From Leptolyngbya sp. 'hensonii' (lineage in GTDB: Bacteria > Cyanobacteriota > Cyanobacteriia > GCF-001939115): a stretch of DNA of 64,000 bases. The stretch spans positions 220,034 through 284,033 of the forward strand of contig NZ_MQTZ01000042.1 of the NCBI RefSeq assembly GCF_001939115.1, given 5' to 3'. How positions within the stretch are numbered: position 1 is the stretch's first letter; each line of letters begins with the position of its first letter. Both the position numbers and the translations under genes were made by a program. This document shows, in pieces, positions 1-9,256 of the stretch. Under the pieces are notes generated by a model. The model was not told the origin of the DNA. It saw only the letters and a program-made list of their open reading frames with translations, and searched no databases.

Positions 1-94
1 TTGTCAGGATGATCACGAGCAAAATAGAACTGCAAGCGAGGAGCAGAATGGGGCCGTTACTCCCAGTAATAGCAAGGTTAAATCGGCGTTTCAT
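1..94 (-). CDS. N-terminus of an unidentified membrane or secreted protein (partial)
   Basis: An open frame starts with ATG at 94 on the minus strand and runs off the left edge (31 codons seen). It begins MKRRFNLAITGS and then has a strongly hydrophobic stretch (PILLLACSSILLVIIL), as in a signal peptide or first membrane segment. It is divergent from the glycosyltransferase gene at 194, with about 100 bp between them. There is no convincing Shine-Dalgarno sequence. Too little is visible to name a family, and it could be a chance frame. Confidence 0.4.
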   Translation of the reverse strand, partial: MKRRFNLAITGSNGPILLLACSSILLVIILT

Positions 95-136
95 AGCGTA
101 CAGGCATTCTGTTCATCAGGACAAATCACTAAATCC

Positions 137-150
137 ATTTGTATACAGAT
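137..150. promoter_or_regulatory. Near-palindrome in a divergent intergenic region
   Basis: ATTTGTATACAGAT matches its own reverse complement at 12 of 14 positions. It lies between the divergent starts at 94 and 194, where a shared operator could sit. This rests on symmetry and position only; no regulator is identified. Confidence 0.2.
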
Positions 151-193
151 TTTTGTGACAAATCATTGTAATGTTTTCTGAAGTTGACGATCC

Positions 194-1447
194 ATGCAGG
201 TGTTGCAGGCAACATCTGCATCAAAATCACAATCATCAAGTGGGTATGAGATGGGTATTGGGTTAGGCTTGGCTATGCTATCCGTCATGATTTGGGTCTG
301 GCTATTGGCCTTTCGGGGCCAGTTCTGGAGAACGGACCAGATGCTGGAGGCAACTTCTCCCCTGCCTGACCCCTGGCCTTCGATTTGTGCCATCGTTCCG
401 GCCCGGAATGAGGCAGAGTTGCTGCCCATCACCCTGCGATCGCTCCTATCCCAGTCCTATCCCGGTGATTTTTCCGTCTTCCTGATTGACGATCACAGCC
501 ACGATGGCACAGGGGAGGTCGCCCGCCAGGTGGCCCAAAGCCTGAACCGGAGTGACCAGCTCACAGTTCTTGCAGCGGAGCCCTTACCCCCCGGATGGAC
601 AGGCAAATTGTGGGCCTTGGAACAGGGCGTCCGGCGGGCTCAAACCCTCCCATCGCCACCAGACTACCTGTTACTAACCGATGCAGACATTCAACATGAC
701 TCCGAAAATCTGCAGCATCTGGTCGCCAGGGCCTGCGACCACCAGCTTTCCCTGACTTCCATCATGGTGTTGCTCCGCTGCAAAAGTGCTTGGGAAAAAT
801 TTCTCATTCCAGCATTTGTCTTCTTTTTCCAGAAGCTTTACCCCTTTCGGTGGATTAATGACCCTGCCCATCCAACGGCTGGTGCTGCCGGGGGCTGCAT
901 CCTGATCCGCCGCACCACCCTGGAAAAAATCGGTGGCATGGAAGTCGTGCGTCAGGCCCTGATTGACGATTGCACCCTGGCTAAAGCCGTCAAAGCCACT
1001 CCCGGCGAAAACCGGATCTGGCTGGGTCTGAGCCGTTCGACCCAGAGTCTGCGCCCCTATGACTCCCTTTCCAGCATTTGGGAGATGGTCGCCCGAACGG
1101 CTTTCACCCAATTGGGTTATTCTCCCCTTCTGTTATTGGGAACGATAATAGGAATGACCCTGGTTTATGTGATCCCTCCCTTCACCGCGATCGTGGGTAG
1201 CCTGACTGGTTCCTGGCTCCTGGCAGCGATCGGCTTTGTGGGCTGGTTACTCATGTCTTATGCCTACTGGCCGATGATTCAACTTTATGGCTGCCCCTTC
1301 TGGTTAGCGGCTTGCTTGCCTGCGATCGCGGTTCTCTACAACCTCATGACTCTGGACTCAGCCTGGAGGCACTGGCGAGGTGCAGGGGGAACCTGGAAAG
1401 GTCGCTTGTATTCAGAAAGACAAGTAGTGGGTGATCGGACAGAGTAG
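194..1447 (+). CDS. hpnB: HpnB-like family 2 glycosyltransferase (hopanoid-associated)
   Basis: This is a membrane-anchored GT2 glycosyltransferase of the type annotated as hopene-associated HpnB. An N-terminal hydrophobic segment (about residues 20-42) precedes a GT-A domain with PARNEA, the nucleotide-binding DDHSHDGT, GWTGKLWAL, the DxD-like LLLTDADIQ, the acceptor-side AAGGCILIRR and LIDDCTLAKAVK. The C-terminal third has two or three membrane helices. The 417-residue frame is slightly long; ATG at 251 (MGIGLGLAML, 398 residues) may be the true start, and neither start has a strong ribosome site. No squalene-hopene cyclase or other hpn gene lies nearby, so the hopanoid role comes from family resemblance only; carotenoid-type GT2 enzymes are the main alternative. 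Confidence 0.75.
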   Translation: MQVLQATSASKSQSSSGYEMGIGLGLAMLSVMIWVWLLAFRGQFWRTDQMLEATSPLPDPWPSICAIVPARNEAELLPITLRSLLSQSYPGDFSVFLIDDHSHDGTGEVARQVAQSLNRSDQLTVLAAEPLPPGWTGKLWALEQGVRRAQTLPSPPDYLLLTDADIQHDSENLQHLVARACDHQLSLTSIMVLLRCKSAWEKFLIPAFVFFFQKLYPFRWINDPAHPTAGAAGGCILIRRTTLEKIGGMEVVRQALIDDCTLAKAVKATPGENRIWLGLSRSTQSLRPYDSLSSIWEMVARTAFTQLGYSPLLLLGTIIGMTLVYVIPPFTAIVGSLTGSWLLAAIGFVGWLLMSYAYWPMIQLYGCPFWLAACLPAIAVLYNLMTLDSAWRHWRGAGGTWKGRLYSERQVVGDRTE

Positions 1448-1602
1448 CGGGTAATATTAAGTTAAGAAGTTATACAAAATTTGTCCGTAACCCTAGGATG
1501 CCATGGGAAAGAGCAATCTTCTAACTGCTTCTTGAGCCTAGTTCCGCCCCCGACCGATAGCCCTGGCCCATGGTGCTCTGTTTGTTGTGAGGAGAGAAGT
1601 CA

Positions 1603-2781
1603 ATGGCCTCGATCGCCCGCAAGAATTTATTAGAGGATATTCCTCGCTTTCTTGTTGCCCAGGCTGGGATCATGTTCGCAGTCAGCCTAGTCACCATTCA
1701 AACAGGGCTACAGGGTGGGTTTAATCAGTCCTCCTCTATGCTGATTGACCAATCGAGAGCGGATATCTGGGTTGGGTCAGAGAACATGGAGCATCTGGGC
1801 TTAACTCTGACCATTCCCTATGACAACCTCACTAAAGCCCGAAAACTGGCTGGCGTTGAAACGGCTGAAGCCATCCTTATCCGTGGCACCCTCTGGAAAC
1901 AACCCGCTGAAGACAAGATTTCTTCAATTACCCTGATTGGAGCAACGCCCAATGGGTTACTCTTTTCCCCTTTGATTCCCGTATCCGGTAGCTTTGACGA
2001 CCTGCGGCAACCCTACACGATCATTACGGATAAAACCAATCTGAATGGCCTGAATGTCAAGGACAAAGGGGGGATTGGAAAAATTAATCGCTACCCGGCT
2101 ACAATTACCGGGCTGACGGAAGGAACCAAAATTATCGTGTTTGACAATTTAGTGTTCACTTCCTTGCAGAATGCTAACACTTACACGAACTCGTCTCCAC
2201 CAGCCAATCCTGCCTCTCCGCCCAGCCCCAAACCCTTGAAAGCCGAGGATCCAATCAGCTATGTGCTGATTAAGGCCAAACCAGGGCAGGACCTGAACCG
2301 GCTGAAACAGCGGCTAGACTTGGCGCTGCCCGATACTAAAGCCTATACCCGGGCTGAAATCTCGCAAAAAACACAGATCTTCTGGCAAGAGCGCTCCGGT
2401 ATTGGCTTCATTCTGGGGTTAGGCGCTGTGGTCGGGGTTATTGTTGGCATCGTGATTGTGGGGCAAATTCTCTACTCTTCCGTCTCAGACCATTTGAAGG
2501 AATTTGGAACCTTGAAAGCGATGGGGGCCTCGAACTGGTTTATTTACAGTCTGATTATTGAACAGGCCCTTTGGATGGCCATTCTGGGTTACGTCCCTGG
2601 TATTGCTATTTGTTCAGGGGTAGCCAGTTGGACAGCAGCCACCCAGGGCTTGTTGATTTTGATTACCCCCACCTCTGCTGTAACTGTTTTCGGAATCACG
2701 GTTCTGATGTGTGTTGCTTCTGCTGTGTTTGCCATCCAAAAAGTCACCCGGGTTGATCCGGCGATTGTTTTCAAATCCTAG
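1603..2781 (+). CDS. DevC-like ABC transporter permease
   Basis: This is an inner-membrane permease of the MacB/FtsX superfamily, most like cyanobacterial DevC, which with DevA and DevB exports glycolipids or other envelope material through a TolC-type channel. It has an N-terminal membrane segment (about 15-40), a periplasmic domain of roughly 220 residues with a Pro-rich insert (SPPANPASPPSPKP), and three C-terminal helices in the FtsX core (IGFILGLGAVVGVIVGIVIV onward). The start has a good ribosome site (GGAGAG, 1591-1596) and the length, 392, is normal for DevC. The ATPase gene follows after 56 bp. No membrane-fusion DevB gene is adjacent, so the periplasmic partner must be encoded elsewhere. 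The substrate cannot be read from sequence. Confidence 0.85.
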   Translation: MASIARKNLLEDIPRFLVAQAGIMFAVSLVTIQTGLQGGFNQSSSMLIDQSRADIWVGSENMEHLGLTLTIPYDNLTKARKLAGVETAEAILIRGTLWKQPAEDKISSITLIGATPNGLLFSPLIPVSGSFDDLRQPYTIITDKTNLNGLNVKDKGGIGKINRYPATITGLTEGTKIIVFDNLVFTSLQNANTYTNSSPPANPASPPSPKPLKAEDPISYVLIKAKPGQDLNRLKQRLDLALPDTKAYTRAEISQKTQIFWQERSGIGFILGLGAVVGVIVGIVIVGQILYSSVSDHLKEFGTLKAMGASNWFIYSLIIEQALWMAILGYVPGIAICSGVASWTAATQGLLILITPTSAVTVFGITVLMCVASAVFAIQKVTRVDPAIVFKS

Positions 2782-2837
2782 ACGTTGAGTGCCGACGGCT
2801 ACGTATCCTGAATCCCTTTTCACCTACACTTGAATAG

Positions 2838-3608
2838 ATGACAGATTCTGTAATTGAAACCGAAAAGCCCATTCCAGGCGTGTTCCCCACGGGTGGTGCA
2901 ACATCAAATCCATTGCTAGCAGCAACCAATACGATCGTGGCTGCAGGCATTGAGGTTGTCCTGTCTTCTGGCGGTCAGGATCTCCGTATTCTGAAAGGCG
3001 TTGATTGGGAAATTCGCAAGGGTGACATCCAACTCCTGATGGGACCTTCCGGCTCAGGAAAGACGACCCTCCTTTCCGTGCTGGCCGGGTTGCTCACGCC
3101 CACGCAGGGCCAGGTCTATCTGCTGGATCAGGAAATTACCAGCATGTCTCGGCGACGCCTGTCCCAGTTTCGGCGGCAGCATATTGGATTTATCTTTCAG
3201 GATTTCAATTTATTCCCAGCCTTGACTGCCCTGGAAAATATCGAATCCTCCCTGAACTTGAAGGGGGTCTGGGGTCGTAAAGCCCGTCTGCAAGCTCAGG
3301 ACTTGCTGGAGCATGTTGATCTGGCAGATAAGGGAAAACTCCTGCCCCGGCAGCTTTCTGGTGGACAAAAACAGCGTGTGGCGATCGCCCGGGCCTTGGC
3401 TGGCCATCCCCAACTGATCATGGCCGATGAACCCACCGCCTCCCTAGACTCTAAGAGTGGTCATGCCGTCATGGAATTGCTGCGGAGATTGACCAAGGAA
3501 GAGGGCTGTACTGTCCTGATGGTCAGCCATGATCCCCGCATTGTGGACATTGCCGATCGGGTGGCCCACTTGGAAGATGGGGTCATGCAGGAAGATGTCA
3601 GATTTTAG
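2838..3608 (+). CDS. DevA-like ABC transporter ATP-binding protein
   Basis: This is the cytoplasmic ATPase that should power the permease encoded just upstream. It has Walker [10 protein letters not shown] (69-77), a Q-loop in FQDFNLF, signature [15 protein letters not shown], Walker B LIMADEPT and switch His in MVSHDPRI, so all catalytic elements are present. It belongs to the LolD/MacB/DevA group. An extra 35-40 N-terminal residues (Pro/Gly/Thr-rich) precede the core; the true start could be internal. The 3' end overlaps the convergent nucleotidyltransferase gene by 4 bp. Confidence 0.88.
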   Translation: MTDSVIETEKPIPGVFPTGGATSNPLLAATNTIVAAGIEVVLSSGGQDLRILKGVDWEIRKGDIQLLMGPSGSGKTTLLSVLAGLLTPTQGQVYLLDQEITSMSRRRLSQFRRQHIGFIFQDFNLFPALTALENIESSLNLKGVWGRKARLQAQDLLEHVDLADKGKLLPRQLSGGQKQRVAIARALAGHPQLIMADEPTASLDSKSGHAVMELLRRLTKEEGCTVLMVSHDPRIVDIADRVAHLEDGVMQEDVRF

Positions 3609-4360
3609 ACCTTGCCCAATCTGAGTTGGACCAATAACTCGTGCAGGGCCTGACGGGCCACGGGCTCTTCCGGCAGGTGACTTCTGGCTGCAGCCTCTTT
3701 TAAGATCTGGCACAGCCGATCGTGCTCCACCTGATGGAAGGCCAGGTCAGCTTCTGGCAGCAGAGACTTCTCCGCCCCAGTCACTTTACGCTCAATCAGT
3801 TCGGGAATGTAGGGCAACTGGAACTGCTCATTCAGCATAGCCAGATTGGCCTCCACTGACCCTGTCTGCATCAGGTGAATCCCTGTCAACAGCACCCGGT
3901 ACCCATAGAGCAATGGCTTCACCCGCCGGGGCTGTTCCCGCTCAAATAATCGCCATTGAGTTTGGGCAAAGCCCAGATAGTGATGACTGTGATGCCGAGT
4001 GATACAGGCCGGGGCGATCGCAACCAGGGCCTGATGGGCAGGCGTCGTCTGGACCACTAGGGGCGAGAGGAGCTGCTCCAGCACGTAACCGTTGCGCCGC
4101 AGCAGGAGCCGGAAGAATTTGTGTACCTCGTGGGTGACCAGATCCAGGTCAATTCCATCCCGTCGGGTTGAATGCTCGATCGTCTCTGGGCCGGTCACTA
4201 GACCCACCACTTCCCCTAAGGGCAGAATATGCACCCCCCGGAGATCGTAGTCGGAATCGGGAGAGGGGAAGCCATAGAGATGGGCTCCGCTCAGGGTGGC
4301 AAACAGCAACGGGTAGGGCTGGTGTGTTGCGATCTCGGTTAAACCAGGGGGAAAGTTCAT
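3605..4360 (-). CDS. Nucleotidyltransferase (COG3541-like), second of a coupled pair
   Basis: This is a member of the polymerase-beta-type nucleotidyltransferase superfamily. The N-terminus carries SGAHLYGFPSPDSDYDLRGV, the G[SG]xxxG...DxD motif that binds metal and NTP. A helical C-terminal half follows, with RRVKPLLYGYRVLLTGIHLM, which aligns with the equivalent helix of the neighbour. I chose ATG at 4360 because it overlaps the TGA of the upstream gene (ATGA, 4357-4360), implying translational coupling; an in-frame upstream extension would lie inside that gene. It is 251 residues. The substrate is unknown. It is clearly related to, but highly diverged from, the partner, so the two may form a heterodimer (inference). 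Confidence 0.75.
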   Translation of the reverse strand: MNFPPGLTEIATHQPYPLLFATLSGAHLYGFPSPDSDYDLRGVHILPLGEVVGLVTGPETIEHSTRRDGIDLDLVTHEVHKFFRLLLRRNGYVLEQLLSPLVVQTTPAHQALVAIAPACITRHHSHHYLGFAQTQWRLFEREQPRRVKPLLYGYRVLLTGIHLMQTGSVEANLAMLNEQFQLPYIPELIERKVTGAEKSLLPEADLAFHQVEHDRLCQILKEAAARSHLPEEPVARQALHELLVQLRLGKV

Positions 4361-5295
4361 GGGACCATCTGGCGGCGAGCGCGAATCAGGAAGGCATTGG
4401 CCTTGCCATAATCTGGCCGTTCGGGCAGGTCCGTGGTTGCAAAAGCTCGATCGAAGTCCCGATGCAGATTCAGTCGCCACTCATCTAGCGTTTTCCAGGG
4501 AATTTCCTGGTTCCGAATCGCCAGCAAGCGATCCCGGTAAGCTTCCACCCGCACGGGCACAAACCCCTCTCGCAGGATCGTAATGCCCGAGAGTAATAGT
4601 CGGATCAGGTGCATGGCGTGTTTCCACTTGATCGTGCCACTTACCCGCAGGTCCTGCTCCATTTTTTTGAACTGAGAGATGACGTAGCTGTTATAGGTCT
4701 GGTAGACCAGTTGGGAGAGGAAGATGGACCGCATGGCCAATAATTCCTGCGCCAGGGGAGTGGCTGTCTCCACCAGCGGGGTATAGAGGCACTCCAGCAC
4801 ATTCGGATTGGCCTTCAACGCCAAAATCAAAAACTTCTGTAATTCCCAGTAGCACTCCTGGGTTTCCTGTTGCTCCAGTTGTTCTGGTACGCCATACAGA
4901 GACCAATGCAGATCAGCGGGGGGCAGGTAAATGCCCCGGCGATCGGTATCCGACGCTGCATGATCCAACCCATAGGCCCTGGAACCAACCACACACCGAT
5001 AGATCACCGCATCAAACAGGTTGTACTCAGTCAGGGGATCATTCGATCGAGCCCAATCCACCTGCTGAAAATGCTTCCGGATACTGAACTCATGTCGTCG
5101 CAGCCTCACCTCCGTTCCATCCGGAAGCCGAATCTGGTAAGCGTGGGAGTTATCCGTAGGAGCCTGCACAATTACCCCCACTGCCCCCTTTAGACAGGAT
5201 ACTTCCCCCAGGGCTGTTTTCAGCTCAATGCGAGACACAATCTGCGTCCCTGCAGGCAGAATCAGATTGTAGGTAGAGGCAGGGTTGATCATCAT
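4357..5295 (-). CDS. Nucleotidyltransferase (COG3541-like), first of a coupled pair
   Basis: An N-terminal segment of about 85 residues resembles a small beta-barrel (ALGEVSCLKGAVGVIVQAPT). It precedes a nucleotidyltransferase core with GSRAYGLDHAASDTDRRGIY, retaining the GS and DxD residues. A helical domain with KWKHAMHLIRLLLSGITIL matches the second protein of the pair. A TATAAT hexamer lies at 5304-5299, so the expected transcription start falls at or next to the ATG codons at 5295 and 5292; translation may be leaderless. The frame opens with TTG at 5298 before those ATGs. The extra N-terminal domain is absent from the partner. Relatives are often annotated only as nucleotidyltransferase; whether it modifies RNA, protein or a small molecule is not visible. 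Confidence 0.75.
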   Translation of the reverse strand: MMINPASTYNLILPAGTQIVSRIELKTALGEVSCLKGAVGVIVQAPTDNSHAYQIRLPDGTEVRLRRHEFSIRKHFQQVDWARSNDPLTEYNLFDAVIYRCVVGSRAYGLDHAASDTDRRGIYLPPADLHWSLYGVPEQLEQQETQECYWELQKFLILALKANPNVLECLYTPLVETATPLAQELLAMRSIFLSQLVYQTYNSYVISQFKKMEQDLRVSGTIKWKHAMHLIRLLLSGITILREGFVPVRVEAYRDRLLAIRNQEIPWKTLDEWRLNLHRDFDRAFATTDLPERPDYGKANAFLIRARRQMVP

Positions 5296-5298
5296 CAA

Positions 5299-5319
5299 AT
5301 TATACTACAGTCGTAGTAT
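5299..5319 (-). promoter_or_regulatory. Promoter -10 overlapping a 7-bp inverted repeat
   Basis: On the minus strand a perfect TATAAT (5304-5299) sits 3-12 nt before the candidate start codons of the nucleotidyltransferase pair. It overlaps ATACTAC-AGTC-GTAGTAT (5302-5319), a perfect inverted repeat. No good -35 hexamer is seen. The layout fits a repressor site covering the promoter, with a leaderless or nearly leaderless mRNA. Confidence 0.5.
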
Positions 5320-5361
5320 TTCATGGCGCAGGTTTTGCAGGCCGCAATTGAGGAGGGAGCC

Positions 5362-7401
5362 TCAATTGACTAATTCCATTGTCGGGTCTTGGGATGAGGG
5401 GGACGGTTCAGGAGATGGGGATGTTGTGACATTATCTGCAGCGAGATCCAATTGGTAGGCCAGGGCTTCGCCTGCAGTTGAGACCAGGACAATTTCATAA
5501 AAACCAGACTGGTTCAGAGTGCCTGACCAGGCCCTTTCCGTAGATCGCTGCAGCAGCGCGGGTCGATCGCGGGTCGGCGGATAGAAGGAAAGCAGCACTT
5601 TAGGGCTGACCTGCAGGCTGAGGCGCACCAATTGGTCCTGCGTCAGAAAAGCGATATAGGCTTTCCCCTCACCCGGTTCTAGCGTTCCTTTCAGTTGCTT
5701 GTCGTAAGCTGCGTTGTCGAACTGAACTTTTTCCAGGGCCTTGCCGGATTGGAGCGCCACCACATAATCGGCGGCGATGGCATACCAGACCTGGCCGATC
5801 GGTTGGTCAATAAACTTCTGGTCCCGTTGATCGGGAAACAGTTCAAAAAACTGAATGTCCGTCAGGTCGTAAAGGGCACGCTGACTGAGATTGAGCTTGT
5901 TGATGATGTCTTTCCAGCGGTTCAGGTCGGTTGCGGTAAACTGGCCCAGTTTTGCCCGCGACTCCGGACGCAACCCCGCCAACTGGGTCAGAAATTTGTG
6001 GGCAGTCTCATCCCACTGACGACGCAGATCCGCATCTTCTGGTCCTGTGCTCAACTGACGCCCCCCCAGATCGGGGTGTTGCCGATAGAAGATTGGATTA
6101 ACAGCCTGGACCAGATAATCGTAGGCAATGCCCAGTTTTGTGCGACGATGCCCCAGGGCTTCCTTCCGAGCCTGTTCTTCCTTGGAGAAGGGAGAAACAG
6201 TAGGCTTCACTGAGGGAGAACGGCTGGGCGAGGGGCCTATCTTAGGCGGTTGACTGGTCTCGATCGCCCGTCTCATGGCCCACCAGCTTCCAACCCCCAC
6301 TGCGCCGATCGTCACCAACATCCACAATATCCCCACAAGCCCTACGCCCTGACGAGGTTGGGTGATCTTCCTTGAGGCAACTGGTGTTGCCCGGGTAGCC
6401 TGGGTTGGAGTATAGGGCGGTGGCCGGAGTGGAAACGGGATCCCTGGATTTGCAGGCCCCCCAGCTTCCCCCTCTAAATCTCGCAAAACATCCGTAGCGG
6501 AGGAGTAGCGATCGCCTGGACGATCGGCCAGCATTTTAGTCAGGATCCCCTGCAGAGATGGACTAAGACCAGCCACTTCTGGCCATTGCCAGAGGGGCGT
6601 TCGGCCATCCAGCAAGTCTTGAGGTTCCTGGCCAGTTAGCAAGACCAGACTGGTCATCCCCAAGGCATAAAGATCGCTGTGGGGTGAAGCCATGCCAAAC
6701 TGCATCTGTTCTGGCGGCGCATACCCCACCTTGCCCAGGCGCGTCGCTGAAGGAGGGGGACCCTGTTGACCCACGAGGTGGGAAGCCACCACAGCAGCCA
6801 CCTGCTTCACTCCGCCAAAGTCAATCAGGATGGGTTGTCGATCCCCCTCCCGGCAAATCAGGTTATCGGGTGCAATATCCCGATGCACCACGCCCAACGT
6901 ATGGATGTACTGCAGCACAGGCAGGATCTGCACCAGCAATTGGGTAATCTCGGTTTCGTGGAAGTGCTGCCCCTGCCCTTTGCGCGTCATGAGCAAATTG
7001 CGATAGGTGGGACCAGCAACATAATCCTGCACTAGAAAAAGCCGATCGCTGGATTGAAACAGCTCCCGAAACCGAGGAATCTGGGGATGCTGCAGCTTGT
7101 AAAGCACCCCTGCCTCGCGGGAAAACAATTCCTGGGCCTTGCGGAGAGCCTCTTCTCCATGCACCTGGGGGGCAAACTGCTTGAGAACACACTTTTCATT
7201 GAAGCGGTTAATATCCTCTGCCAGATAGGTGCGGCCAAACCCCCCCCGACCCAATTCCTGCAAAATTCGGTAGCGATCGCCCAGCACCATCCCCAGGGTA
7301 ACTACCCCGATCGGAGCCTGAGGCAGTCGCTCACCACAGATGGAGCAGAAACGGCTTCCCGGTTGATTAGTATGATTTTGGCTACAGTAAAGGGTCATCA
7401 C
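5362..7401 (-). CDS. Membrane-anchored Ser/Thr protein kinase with zinc ribbon
   Basis: This is a eukaryotic-type kinase common in cyanobacteria. An N-terminal zinc ribbon (CSQNH then CSICG, about residues 5-23) leads into a kinase domain (about 40-300) with glycine loop LGRGGFGRTYLA, lysine in VLKQF, catalytic HRDIAPDNLI and metal-binding LIDFGGVKQV, so it should be active. A Pro-rich linker precedes one membrane helix (GILWMLVTIGAVGVGSWWAM, about 355-375). The extracytoplasmic part of about 300 residues is of unknown type and ends in a region resembling a pre-peptidase C-terminal (PPC) beta-sandwich (about 570-665). The tail is Ser/Pro-rich. It is followed after 15 bp upstream by the amidase gene on the same strand, which may be co-transcribed; a cell-wall link is inference. 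Confidence 0.9.
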   Translation of the reverse strand: MMTLYCSQNHTNQPGSRFCSICGERLPQAPIGVVTLGMVLGDRYRILQELGRGGFGRTYLAEDINRFNEKCVLKQFAPQVHGEEALRKAQELFSREAGVLYKLQHPQIPRFRELFQSSDRLFLVQDYVAGPTYRNLLMTRKGQGQHFHETEITQLLVQILPVLQYIHTLGVVHRDIAPDNLICREGDRQPILIDFGGVKQVAAVVASHLVGQQGPPPSATRLGKVGYAPPEQMQFGMASPHSDLYALGMTSLVLLTGQEPQDLLDGRTPLWQWPEVAGLSPSLQGILTKMLADRPGDRYSSATDVLRDLEGEAGGPANPGIPFPLRPPPYTPTQATRATPVASRKITQPRQGVGLVGILWMLVTIGAVGVGSWWAMRRAIETSQPPKIGPSPSRSPSVKPTVSPFSKEEQARKEALGHRRTKLGIAYDYLVQAVNPIFYRQHPDLGGRQLSTGPEDADLRRQWDETAHKFLTQLAGLRPESRAKLGQFTATDLNRWKDIINKLNLSQRALYDLTDIQFFELFPDQRDQKFIDQPIGQVWYAIAADYVVALQSGKALEKVQFDNAAYDKQLKGTLEPGEGKAYIAFLTQDQLVRLSLQVSPKVLLSFYPPTRDRPALLQRSTERAWSGTLNQSGFYEIVLVSTAGEALAYQLDLAADNVTTSPSPEPSPSSQDPTMELVN

Positions 7402-7416
7402 TCCACACCAAACGAG

Positions 7417-9198
7417 TCAGATTTTAGCTGGGCTATCCTGAAACCACCGCACAATCCCATCAGCCAGGGCCACCGCCAGTTTCTGCTGCTCCTGAGGATC
7501 GATGATCCACTCAAACTCATCCGGGTTAATCATAAACCCCAGTTCCAGCAACACTGAAGGAGCTACCGCTGGACGGGTCAGGGCCAGATTATTCCAGAAC
7601 ACGCCATAGGAAGGACGGTTTAACTGTTGTGTCAGGTGATTGTGCAGCGCCACCGCCAGACTGTGAGACTGAGGATGATACCAGAAGGTGCCCACACCTT
7701 TGGTTTTGAGGGCATCTCCCTCGTCGGGCAGGGCGTTGTAGTGAAGGCTGAGGGCGATCGTGGGTTCCAGATTCTGGATCATCACCACCCGATCCTGCGG
7801 GAACAAATCCTCATCCCCCTCGCGGGTCAGGATCACCGTCGCCCCTCGGTTAACCAACTGCTGTCGCAGCCGCTTTGCCATCATCAGGGTCACATCCTTT
7901 TCCGGATAGCCTGTAGGTCCCCTGGCCCCCAGGTCATTGGCACTGCCATGCCCTGGATCCAGCAGAATTTTGGTTCCTGTGAGTGGCCCCTTGCCGCCTC
8001 CCCGTAATTCTGGGCCATGCCGCAGAGACAGGACCAGGCTGGTGCCCTCGTAGCGCAGTTTGTAGCCCCACTGTTGTCGGGGTTTCAACTGGAAAGTGTA
8101 CTGCAATTGATCCGGAGTCCGTTGCTGCCAGTCCAGGCGGGCAATCAGGGGACCGTCATCCAGGCGAATGGTATCGGTCTGAGCTGTGGTGTTATGGAGG
8201 GTGAGGGTAAAACTGCGATCGTCCTGGTTGACGCTGACAGGGACAGGCACCTGGAGAGGAAACCGGATTTCAGTCCAGCCAGGGATGGCCTGGGCTCGCA
8301 CACCACGAATCAGGGAGATCGGTGGCGCAGTTCCTGGCAGAGTGCGGATCTCCTTGCGGTTAATCCAGCCGCCGTAATCCAATCGCACCCAGGTTCCCTC
8401 CCTGGCAGTGACCGTAGACTGAGTCCCTTGGGGTAGGGGTGTCAGACGGGAATAATCCGTACTGGGGCCGGTGCGGGCCACCCCATTCTCTGCCGTGACC
8501 TCAATGACTTCAAATTGTTCTGGAGCCAGAACTTCCACATTTCCAGCAGCGACTTGAGTCACGGTCTTGCCCTCGATCGTCAGTTGATACTCCGGCTGTC
8601 CCAACTGACCGGGACTTGCCATGCGGGTACAGCCCTGGTACTTCCCTGGGGTGACTGTAACGGCAGGGTGCTCCTGCTGGGTGAGCACGGCAGAGTTTGG
8701 CGGCAGGTTAACCGTCTGAGCTTGGGGCTTCAACGGCAGGGTCAGGCTACCCAGACGCACGGCCACCGTTCCATTAACCGGCGCGATCGCACTGAAACAC
8801 AGCACTTCCCCAGGCAGACGGGCCAGATCCACCGATGGCATCAGGGAATCCGGAGCAAATCCCAATCCCTGGGGTAACACAGGAGCAGTGGACTGACGAA
8901 TCACCTTCAACGCCAGATCCTGGCTGCCAGAACTGAGGATGAACAGATTATCTCCCAGTTTCAGAGGAAAACTGGGGGCAAAGTGACCAGCCGCACTACG
9001 GGGAATGGGCTGACCATTCACCAGAACCGGTTGCTGGGGCGGAGCCGTACCAATGAGAAAAATCCGGCTGGCTGTCGTTTCATGGTTATTGGGAGGATAG
9101 GCTACAAATAGAGATGGAGCAGCCTGAACAGTCTTCATAGCAAACAGGAGGAGGGCGATCGCAAGCCCCAGTACAGCGAATCTCAGGAATCTTCTCAT
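7417..9198 (-). CDS. N-acetylmuramoyl-L-alanine amidase, exported
   Basis: A peptidoglycan hydrolase cutting the amide between MurNAc and L-Ala. It has a signal peptide (MRRFLRFAVLGLAIALLLFA, cleavage near VQA), two or more beta-rich N-terminal regions, an SH3-like segment (VTAENGVARTGPSTDYSRLT...GTWVRLDYGGWI, about 235-285), an AMIN-like stretch and a C-terminal Amidase_3 domain (about 400-590). Zinc ligands are visible in LLDPGHG (His), PEKDV (Glu) and LSLHYNA (His), and the catalytic Glu in LLELGFM. At 593 residues it is longer than Escherichia coli AmiA/C because of the extra N-terminal modules. It lies just upstream of the kinase gene on the same strand. Confidence 0.88.
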   Translation of the reverse strand: MRRFLRFAVLGLAIALLLFAMKTVQAAPSLFVAYPPNNHETTASRIFLIGTAPPQQPVLVNGQPIPRSAAGHFAPSFPLKLGDNLFILSSGSQDLALKVIRQSTAPVLPQGLGFAPDSLMPSVDLARLPGEVLCFSAIAPVNGTVAVRLGSLTLPLKPQAQTVNLPPNSAVLTQQEHPAVTVTPGKYQGCTRMASPGQLGQPEYQLTIEGKTVTQVAAGNVEVLAPEQFEVIEVTAENGVARTGPSTDYSRLTPLPQGTQSTVTAREGTWVRLDYGGWINRKEIRTLPGTAPPISLIRGVRAQAIPGWTEIRFPLQVPVPVSVNQDDRSFTLTLHNTTAQTDTIRLDDGPLIARLDWQQRTPDQLQYTFQLKPRQQWGYKLRYEGTSLVLSLRHGPELRGGGKGPLTGTKILLDPGHGSANDLGARGPTGYPEKDVTLMMAKRLRQQLVNRGATVILTREGDEDLFPQDRVVMIQNLEPTIALSLHYNALPDEGDALKTKGVGTFWYHPQSHSLAVALHNHLTQQLNRPSYGVFWNNLALTRPAVAPSVLLELGFMINPDEFEWIIDPQEQQKLAVALADGIVRWFQDSPAKI

Positions 9199-9256
9199 TG
9201 GTTCAGCGGATTAGAAACCTGGCATATTAGAAGTAGATTAGCCAGGAGACATCGCT

